A stretch of DNA of 44,643 nt, taken from JAFGQJ01 sp964495755 (GTDB taxonomy: Bacteria > Spirochaetota > Spirochaetia > SZUA-6 > DRHE01). Positions within the stretch are counted from its first letter, which is position 1. Each line of letters starts with the position of its first letter. Under the pieces are notes generated by a model that was not told the DNA's origin, made no database searches, and saw only the letters and a list, made by a program, of their open reading frames with translations. Where the stretch lies: contig CAZBXU010000005.1 of assembly GCA_964495755.1 (NCBI GenBank), forward strand, positions 1-44,643, given 5' to 3'. Positions 39,625-44,643 of the stretch are shown piece by piece. The position numbers and the translations under genes were made by a program.

Positions 39625-40908
39625 TCAGGGTGCCGCTTTCCGCGGGATCCTGTCGAATCCCGTGTAGGGAATGAGTTTCGTCGGGATGCGCACAGAGCCG
39701 TCGGCCTGCTGATGGTTTTCCAGGATAGAGATCAGAGCTCTAGAGATCGCCACGGCTGTGCCGTTGAGCATGTGGACGAATGCGTTCTTTCCCTCCTCCT
39801 TGAAACGGATGGCCAGGCGCCGGGCCTGGTAGTCGGTACAGTTGGAGGCGCTGGTGATCTCTCCCCAATCTCCTCTCTCTCCCCGCCCGGGCATCCAGGC
39901 TTCCACGTCGAACTTGCGGTAGGCCGGTCCGCCGAGCTCGCCGGTACAGGTGTCTATCACCCGGTAGGGGATCTCCAGGCCTTGAAAAATCCTCTCCTCC
40001 AGCTCGAGGAGATAGTGATGTATCTGTTCGGACTGGTCGGGTTTGCAGAAGATGAACATCTCAACTTTGCTGAACTGGTGCACCCTGTACAGCCCCTTGG
40101 AATATTGTCCGGCAGCTCCCGCCTCCCGGCGGAAGCAGTGAGAGAACCCAGCCATCTTGATAGGAAGCTCGCCTGCATCGAGAATTTGTCCGGCATAGTA
40201 TCCGCCAAGGGTGATCTCGGCGGTACCGACCAGACAGGTGCCGGTTCCCTCCACCGTGTAGATATTGGACTCTTCGCCCCGAGGGTTGAATCCGATTCCT
40301 TCGACCACCTCTTCCTTGGCGATATCCGGAGTGATGGTCAACACAAATCCTTCGCTCTGTAGAATATCCAGAGCATAGCGGGTCAGGGCCAGCTCGAGGA
40401 GCACTGCCTCGTTTTTCAGATAGTAGAACTTGGGACCGCTGACCCTGGCGGCTGTCTCGAAATCGATCAAGTCAAGCTCCTGAGCCAGTTGGAGATGATC
40501 CTTGGCCGGGAAGGAAAAGGTTTTCGGTTCGCCCCAACGCTTCAGCTCCCGGTTGTCCTCATCCCCCTTCCCGATAGGGGCCTCAGGATGAGAGAGATTG
40601 GGAATTTTGGCAACTTCCGAGTTCAATTCATCGCGAAGGTTTTCCAGGGTCTGTTCGAGGCCGGAAATCTGCTCTTTTAGACTTTTCCCCTCCTCGATCA
40701 GCTCCTGCCTCTTTCCCGGATCGACTTTCTGCTTCATCGCTTGGGCGTTGAGGTTTCGTCGATGGCGAAGAGATTCGCTGCCCTGAAGCAGCTGATTGCG
40801 CCGGTCGTACAGATCGACGACCCGCTGGGGATCTGCGGTCACCTGTCGATTCTTAGTGTTCTCAATAACCTGGTCGAGGTTTTCCCTGATATACTTGAGG
40901 TCCAACAT
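39625..40908 (-). CDS. serS: Seryl-tRNA synthetase
   Basis: This class II synthetase of 427 aa has the long N-terminal coiled-coil arm that contacts tRNA-Ser (about residues 30-105, for example KSLKEQISGLEQTLENLRDE). The catalytic domain shows the TxE-type GTGTCLVGTAEITLGG, motif 2 around HCFRREAGAAGQYSKGLYRV and motif 3 NGTAVAISRALISILENHQQ. ATG 40908 is the homology-supported start (MLDLKYIRENLDQVIENT). It has no Shine-Dalgarno, and a consensus promoter ends just upstream, so the message may be leaderless. Confidence 0.96.
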   Translation of the reverse strand: MLDLKYIRENLDQVIENTKNRQVTADPQRVVDLYDRRNQLLQGSESLRHRRNLNAQAMKQKVDPGKRQELIEEGKSLKEQISGLEQTLENLRDELNSEVAKIPNLSHPEAPIGKGDEDNRELKRWGEPKTFSFPAKDHLQLAQELDLIDFETAARVSGPKFYYLKNEAVLLELALTRYALDILQSEGFVLTITPDIAKEEVVEGIGFNPRGEESNIYTVEGTGTCLVGTAEITLGGYYAGQILDAGELPIKMAGFSHCFRREAGAAGQYSKGLYRVHQFSKVEMFIFCKPDQSEQIHHYLLELEERIFQGLEIPYRVIDTCTGELGGPAYRKFDVEAWMPGRGERGDWGEITSASNCTDYQARRLAIRFKEEGKNAFVHMLNGTAVAISRALISILENHQQADGSVRIPTKLIPYTGFDRIPRKAAP

Positions 40909-40915
40909 GGTGGAG

Positions 40916-40944
40916 ATATTAGATCGTACGACGGAAGTTGACAA
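40916..40944 (-). promoter_or_regulatory. serS promoter, predicted leaderless
   Basis: On the minus strand TTGTCA (40944-40939), a 17-base spacer and TAATAT (40921-40916) form a good promoter. The expected transcription start, about 7 bases past the -10, is at 40909 or so, one base before the serS ATG. Confidence 0.6.
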
Positions 40945-40991
40945 CAGGGTAGATAGGATCTGTTCTCTTGAAACCGCTAGGGCAGCGTTGA

Positions 40992-41132
40992 TCAGCGCTT
41001 GTTTCCGCGGGGTCCCCGGGTCGGCTTTCCCCGAGTCCCGTGGACCATCTTACCCTCCTGCTTGAGCAACGTTCGCATCGATTCCTTAGGTTTGCTTTCC
41101 TTCTGCTTGGGTGATTTCCTTTGCTTTTTCAT
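40992..41132 (-). CDS. Small strongly basic protein
   Basis: This 46-aa protein begins MKKQRKSPKQKESKPKESMR and ends TRGKPTRGPRGNKR; about one residue in three is Lys or Arg, with only a few hydrophobic residues. GGGAG lies 8 bases before the ATG and a candidate promoter (TTGCCA 41183-41178, 18 bases, TACCAT 41159-41154) precedes it, which supports real expression. It lies between serS and rsmI. The composition suggests binding to RNA or the ribosome, as in small basic ribosomal proteins, but no family is recognised. Confidence 0.6.
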   Translation of the reverse strand: MKKQRKSPKQKESKPKESMRTLLKQEGKMVHGTRGKPTRGPRGNKR

Positions 41133-41213
41133 TGTTGTATCTCCCTCTATTCAATGGTACTGCCAGATCTAAGGCAATGGCAAATTCATATTTCTTCGTG
41201 TACAGTGTTTTTG

Positions 41214-41906
41214 ATGCTCTACGTAGTAGCCACGCCAATCGGGAATCTAGAAGATATTACAGGCCGAGCTCTCCGGGTCCTGGGAGAGGTGGATTTGGTT
41301 GCCTGCGAGGATACCCGGCAAACACTGAAACTCCTGAATCGCTATGGGCTCAAGTCTTCTCTGATTCCATTTCATACCCACAACATGAAAAAAGTCGCTC
41401 CCCGGTTGCTGCAGCTCCTCGAGCAGGGAAAAAGCATCGCGATGGTCACAGACGGTGGTACTCCGGGAGTCTCCGATCCCGGATCCTATTTGGTGTCCCT
41501 GGCCCGGGACAGGGGCCTGGAAATCATTCCCATTCCCGGTGCTTCTGCTTTGTCGGCACTTCTGAGCGTGAGCGGGGCCGCTACCGGTCAAGTAAGCTTT
41601 GCCGGATTTCTCTCCACAAAGGGCGGCAGGCGAAGGAATCAGCTGAAGATCCTGCTCGAACGCGGGGATGGGGTGGTTCTCTTCGAATCTCCCCATCGAA
41701 TTTTGAAGCTGTTGGCCGATTTGCAGGCACTGGCCCCCGCCAGAATGTGCCTGATCGGGCGGGAGATGACAAAAGTGCACGAGGAATTTTTGCAAGGTTT
41801 TCCTGGAAAGCTCTTGACGGAACTGGAGGGAAGGACGAAAATTAGAGGTGAGTTTAGCTTGTTCGTTATGCCCGATAAAAAACATCAAGTTGAACTTAAA
41901 GCATGA
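41214..41906 (+). CDS. rsmI: 16S rRNA 2'-O-methyltransferase RsmI
   Basis: This tetrapyrrole-methylase-fold enzyme modifies C1402 of 16S rRNA in E. coli. From ATG 41214 it is 230 aa: MLYVVATPIGNLEDITGRAL, VDLVACEDTRQTLKLLNRYG, IAMVTDGGTPGVSDPGSYLV and FESPHRILKLLADL are the family landmarks. It is shorter than the E. coli protein (286 aa), lacking part of the C-terminal tail. No Shine-Dalgarno is present; TACAGT ends 7 bases before the ATG. It is divergent from the small basic gene and precedes flgM by 33 bases. Confidence 0.93.
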   Translation: MLYVVATPIGNLEDITGRALRVLGEVDLVACEDTRQTLKLLNRYGLKSSLIPFHTHNMKKVAPRLLQLLEQGKSIAMVTDGGTPGVSDPGSYLVSLARDRGLEIIPIPGASALSALLSVSGAATGQVSFAGFLSTKGGRRRNQLKILLERGDGVVLFESPHRILKLLADLQALAPARMCLIGREMTKVHEEFLQGFPGKLLTELEGRTKIRGEFSLFVMPDKKHQVELKA

Positions 41907-41939
41907 CGATACTGGTAATTGAAAGGAATATGGCTGGCG

Positions 41940-42227
41940 ATGACGATTGAACGAATCGGACCTACGGATCCGGTACAGAGCTTCAAAAAGACAAAGCCCG
42001 CGGACAAGCCCAAGAAGAGCCAAGGGGCGGACTCTATCAATCTCAGCGAAGAGGCCAAGAGCAAGGCCGAGGTCTATCAGGCTACGGCCATGGCCAAACA
42101 GGCGCCGGAGATCCGTTGGGAGCTCGTTGAGGCCGCAAAACGGAAACTGCAGGATCCCTCATATATTTCAGACAAAGTGATAAATTCGGTGGCCGATCGC
42201 CTGATGGAATATTTCGAGATTACCTGA
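41940..42227 (+). CDS. flgM: FlgM-like anti-sigma-28 factor
   Basis: This 95-aa protein begins MTIERIGPTDPVQSFKKTKP, has a disordered charged first half and a helical C-terminal half (EIRWELVEAAKRKLQDPSYI, then ISDKVINSVADRLM) that matches FlgM, which holds the flagellar sigma factor inactive until the hook is finished. The usual S-x-x-A heptads before the helices are visible as NLSEEAKSKAEV. ATG 41940 is chosen; AAAGGA is 12-13 bases upstream, and a TTG at 41919 would extend it by 7 residues. It is followed by an intrinsic terminator. Confidence 0.75.
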   Translation: MTIERIGPTDPVQSFKKTKPADKPKKSQGADSINLSEEAKSKAEVYQATAMAKQAPEIRWELVEAAKRKLQDPSYISDKVINSVADRLMEYFEIT

Positions 42228-42263
42228 CCCCGGCCCAGGTGGGCAATAATATACAAACAGTGG

Positions 42264-42297
42264 GCGGAGGGTTCAATAATGGGCCTTCCGCTTTTTT
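42264..42297 (+). terminator. Intrinsic terminator after flgM
   Basis: GCGGAGGG (42264-42271) pairs with CCTTCCGC (42284-42291) with one G-U pair and a 12-base loop, followed by six T (42292-42297). It ends the rsmI-flgM transcript 26 bases before the next gene. Confidence 0.8.
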
Positions 42298-42322
42298 GCT
42301 ATTGTAAGGAGCGAGCCACAAG

Positions 42323-43471
42323 ATGCCTGACATATCCTTTTCAATCCCCACAGACGTACGCTTTGGTTTGGATGTAGTAAACAGGATAGCCGCTGTTGTC
42401 AGTCAGTACGGAGAGCGGGTGCTGTTGGTTACCGAGGCGATTCTCTACGAGGGTAAGGTAATCGACAGAATCCAGGCATTGTTTGAAAAGAAGGGGATTC
42501 AGTACATCATTTTCGATGAAGTTGTTCCCCACGCCACCAGCGTGGTCGTGGACGAAGGGGTTAATCTGGCAAGAAGCGCCCGGGCTGAGATCGTCATCGG
42601 GCTGGGCGGGGTGCGCACTCTCTCAGTAGCCAAATGCATTGCGATGGCGGCTCCGGGAGACGTGGACATGGATGAGTATCTATCCGGAGTTCAGCCCACG
42701 AGGGAGCCTCTGGCCTACATAGCCATTCCTACCACCTGCCGGGATCCTTTTCTCCTGGTGGATGAGTACCTGGTCACCGACGCGCGGGATCGCAGCGCTA
42801 AAATCGGCCGCACACAGAAGCGGATCACCAAAGCGGTGATCGTGGATCCCAAGCTCACCGTCACCTTGCCGCCGAAATATACGGCTACCACTTTGATGGA
42901 CACCCTGCTAAGTGCCGTAGAGGGGTATCTGTCCTCGCGAAGCAGTTTTTTCTCCGACACCTTCTTTTTACGTGCCTGCGAGCTGATCGGCAAGATCATC
43001 GGCCAGCTGGTCGACCAACCCGACGATCTCAGAGTACGGATGAACGCCTCTATGGCCGGTTTGCTCACAGGCCTAGGTCTGACGATGAGCAAGAGCGGTG
43101 TAGGTACGGCCCTGGCCTATGCGATCAACGGAAGCTTCATGGTTCCCAAATCCTGGATCTCCTCGATCATGCTGCCCCATGTAATGGAGTTCTACTCCGG
43201 TATCGCATCGGAGAAGCTAAGGACTGTGGCAGGATTTCTGGGAGAGGAGGTTGACGAAGCAACGCCGGTGGAGGGCGCCGGTCGGGCTGTCGAGGCGGTA
43301 CGCCGAATCATCGGATCGTTGGGTCTGCCGACTCGATTGAGGGATTTTGATCTCAACCTGGACGATATGGTGGACATCGCAGGTATTGCCCGCAACTTTG
43401 ATATGATGAACTATCTGCCCCGCTCCATCTCAGCGGAAGATCTGTACGAGCTCGTAAAATCCTCCTACTAA
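42323..43471 (+). CDS. Iron-containing alcohol dehydrogenase homologue lacking metal-ligand histidines
   Basis: This 382-aa protein has the two-domain fold of iron-dependent alcohol dehydrogenases: VRFGLDVVNRIAAVVSQYGE, VIVDPKLTVTLPPKYTATTL followed by MDTLLSAVEGYLSS, and SIMLPHVMEFYSGIASEKLR. The metal site is changed: the Asp of the D-x-x-x-H ligand pair remains (MDTLLS) but its His is Ser, the G-L-x-H-A-L-A-H segment is VGTALAYAIN, and I-P-H-G is VPKS. The NAD-binding G-G-G-S-x-x-D is also changed (GLGGVRTLSVAK). A redox role is doubtful; a structural, regulatory or different catalytic function is possible. AAGGAG lies about 12 bases before the ATG. Confidence 0.85.
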   Translation: MPDISFSIPTDVRFGLDVVNRIAAVVSQYGERVLLVTEAILYEGKVIDRIQALFEKKGIQYIIFDEVVPHATSVVVDEGVNLARSARAEIVIGLGGVRTLSVAKCIAMAAPGDVDMDEYLSGVQPTREPLAYIAIPTTCRDPFLLVDEYLVTDARDRSAKIGRTQKRITKAVIVDPKLTVTLPPKYTATTLMDTLLSAVEGYLSSRSSFFSDTFFLRACELIGKIIGQLVDQPDDLRVRMNASMAGLLTGLGLTMSKSGVGTALAYAINGSFMVPKSWISSIMLPHVMEFYSGIASEKLRTVAGFLGEEVDEATPVEGAGRAVEAVRRIIGSLGLPTRLRDFDLNLDDMVDIAGIARNFDMMNYLPRSISAEDLYELVKSSY

Positions 43472-43489
43472 GTAACAACTTTTAAGTTC

Positions 43490-44311
43490 GTGATTTCGAT
43501 CAAGAAGCTGCATACCCTGCCTCGCAAGACCCGATTGCGAAAGATCGTGCTGCTGCTTCAAGCTGAGGAGCTGGAGCTGGAGGCGGGTCGGGAGCCACAC
43601 CGGGAGTATCTGTGCTCATTGAGCAGAATGCTTGGGCAGGATAAAAAGTGCGGCTGGGAGGTGCATTCAGCCGCCGACGCCTGCGAGAATCATCTTGCCG
43701 AGAGCGAAACAGAGGCAGCGACACTGCATCGGGAAATCAACCGGCTGCGCCACGCTCTTTTGCGCTACCTTGGCGCAGAACCGGCTGAATGGGATTTACT
43801 CAACCCCGCTTCGCAAGATCTGGATCCTGCCGCTCGAACGATCCTGCCGATTGAACTGTTTCTGGAAGAGATCCGCTCTCCCTTCAACGTGGGCTCCATT
43901 TTCCGTTCCTGCGAAGCCTTTGGGGTCAGCAGCATTTTGCTGTCCCCGAGCACGGCCTCTCCTCTGCACCCCCGGGCTGTGAAGTCGGCCCGGGGAGTGA
44001 CTCATATCATGCCCTGGCGCTTTTCCGAGCTGGCAGAGATAGAGCATCAGGAGGGTGTGTTTGCCCTGGAGCTGGGTGGCACGCCTCTGCAGGAGTTTCA
44101 CTTTCCCCAGCGGGGAGTCATGCTGGTAGGTTCGGAGGAGCTGGGCCTCAGCCCTGAGGCCCTCAACCTTGCAGGCAGACAGGCGGGTCGAATTTCCATC
44201 CCGATGGCCGGGGCCAAACGCTCTCTCAATGTGGCTGTGGCGGTGGGTATTATCCTGCAGGCCTGGTACGAGCAACTACGGGTCGGCAAAGCGGACCGAC
44301 CGCCACGGTAG
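43490..44311 (+). CDS. SpoU/TrmH-family RNA 2'-O-methyltransferase with N-terminal extension
   Basis: This 273-aa SPOUT methyltransferase has the three knot motifs in the C-terminal about 155 residues: motif 1 RSPFNVGSIFRSCEAFG (catalytic Arg), motif 2 VGSEELGLSPEAL and motif 3 SIPMAGAKRSLNVAVAVGII. The first about 115 residues are helical and charged (KTRLRKIVLLLQAEELELEA) and not a known RNA-binding module to my eye. The start is GTG 43490 without a Shine-Dalgarno, so it is uncertain. Target RNA (tRNA or 23S rRNA) unknown. It overlaps the convergent small gene by 36 bases. Confidence 0.85.
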   Translation: MISIKKLHTLPRKTRLRKIVLLLQAEELELEAGREPHREYLCSLSRMLGQDKKCGWEVHSAADACENHLAESETEAATLHREINRLRHALLRYLGAEPAEWDLLNPASQDLDPAARTILPIELFLEEIRSPFNVGSIFRSCEAFGVSSILLSPSTASPLHPRAVKSARGVTHIMPWRFSELAEIEHQEGVFALELGGTPLQEFHFPQRGVMLVGSEELGLSPEALNLAGRQAGRISIPMAGAKRSLNVAVAVGIILQAWYEQLRVGKADRPPR

Positions 44312-44590
44312 AAATGAGGCGTACCAGCGCTCCGAATACTGCCACAACCGAACCGGCCTTCCCCTGACGAGCTTGTTCAGCATCGGAGCGATGGTTTTCA
44401 GCATCTCCTGTGGTATGTCCTGCAGCGAGCCGACCAGGATCGAGCGGGGCAGCAGGGCGGAAAGCTCCCGATCGGGAAGGAAGGCGAAATGCTGTTGCCC
44501 GTCATGTTCGCATACGGTGAGCCGCACTTTCAGGCGGCTGCCCTCGATCACCGGGTGTACCGCCTCGACGCGTCCTTTGTGTCTGTCCAT
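44276..44590 (-). CDS. Hypothetical 104-aa protein
   Basis: This small protein is not recognised. It begins MDRHKGRVEAVHPVIEGSRL and is soluble and basic, with strand-like segments (KVRLTVCEHDGQQHFAFLPD) and a tryptophan-rich end (RLWQYSERWYASFLPWRSVR). No signal peptide or membrane segment. No Shine-Dalgarno precedes the ATG, and a terminator-like hairpin ends just upstream. The unusually long overlap (36 bases) with the methyltransferase gene end is on the opposite strand. Confidence 0.55.
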   Translation of the reverse strand: MDRHKGRVEAVHPVIEGSRLKVRLTVCEHDGQQHFAFLPDRELSALLPRSILVGSLQDIPQEMLKTIAPMLNKLVRGRPVRLWQYSERWYASFLPWRSVRFADP

Positions 44591-44591
44591 A

Positions 44592-44620
44592 ATAAAACCC
44601 CCGCTATCTATAACGGGGGC
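44592..44620 (-). terminator. Terminator-like hairpin upstream of the last gene
   Basis: On the minus strand GCCCCCG...CGGGGGT (44620-44614 with 44603-44597) forms a GC-rich stem with a 10-base loop and is followed by TTTTATT. It would end a transcript entering from the right edge, or act as an attenuator for the small gene that starts 2 bases beyond it. Confidence 0.55.
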
Positions 44621-44643
44621 TTCGTCAACAATGCTTCGATTTT

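Noticed and set aside
1..44643. tRNA or rRNA genes
   Set aside because: No cloverleaf with a GTTCGA-type T-loop and matching acceptor stem, and no rRNA-like conserved stretch, was noticed on either strand; a covariance-model scan was not possible.

Overview
The window looks like a chromosome segment from a free-living, flagellated spirochaete. Three things point that way. The phenylalanyl-tRNA synthetase genes are of the archaeal type (alpha 515 aa with an N-terminal winged-helix region, beta 571 aa), as known for spirochaetes. A CarD-like regulator with a lysine-rich N-terminal tail is directly followed by ispD and ispF, an arrangement known from Treponema. There is also a FlgM-like anti-sigma factor, and binding proteins and permeases typical of free-living members. 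No rRNA or tRNA gene was seen, so the taxonomy is inference.

Layout. (1) 1-13.3 kb: an amino-sugar/glycan module. It holds a partial sulfatase, a zinc-free-looking MDR dehydrogenase, a CUT1-type ABC importer (binding protein, strong promoter, intrinsic terminator, two permeases, no ATPase), an AGE-family epimerase, NagA on the other strand, and then cupin, PIG-L deacetylase, amidohydrolase and a large nucleotidyltransferase-GHMP kinase fusion. (2) 13.3-14.7 kb: a VapBC toxin-antitoxin pair and an HD protein. (3) 14.7-18.5 kb: pheS-pheT plus an adenosine-specific-kinase family gene. (4) 18.5-22 kb, minus strand: a methyltransferase, and carD-ispD-ispF-nth joined by 4-base overlaps. (5) 22-28.2 kb: a TVP38-like membrane protein, an orphan peptide-type binding protein, a secreted hypothetical, a rhomboid, a polyprenyl synthase, rlmE and a secreted protein with its own promoter and terminator. 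(6) 28.2-34.6 kb: an accessory region with two separated tyrosine-recombinase fragments, frameshifted DUF523 and isoprenylcysteine-methyltransferase-like genes, an AT-richer MFS gene, a DUF59 gene plus methyltransferase, a Cfa-type synthase with a geranylgeranyl-reductase-like flavoprotein, and an orphan antitoxin-like gene. (7) 34.6-44.6 kb: a threonine operon whose aspartokinase has lost most catalytic signatures, an HD protein with a degenerate CCA-type nucleotidyltransferase, serS, a 46-aa basic protein, rsmI, flgM, an iron-ADH homologue without its metal histidines, a SpoU methyltransferase and a small hypothetical.

The observations I rate highest are the nucleotidyltransferase-kinase fusion in the amino-sugar locus, two apparent pseudoenzymes in housekeeping settings (aspartokinase and iron-ADH homologue), a recurring arrangement of -10-like elements 6-9 bases before start codons that lack a Shine-Dalgarno (possible leaderless mRNAs), and the split integrase remnant around the DUF523-MFS segment. 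All functions are read from motifs by eye; no database search was possible.
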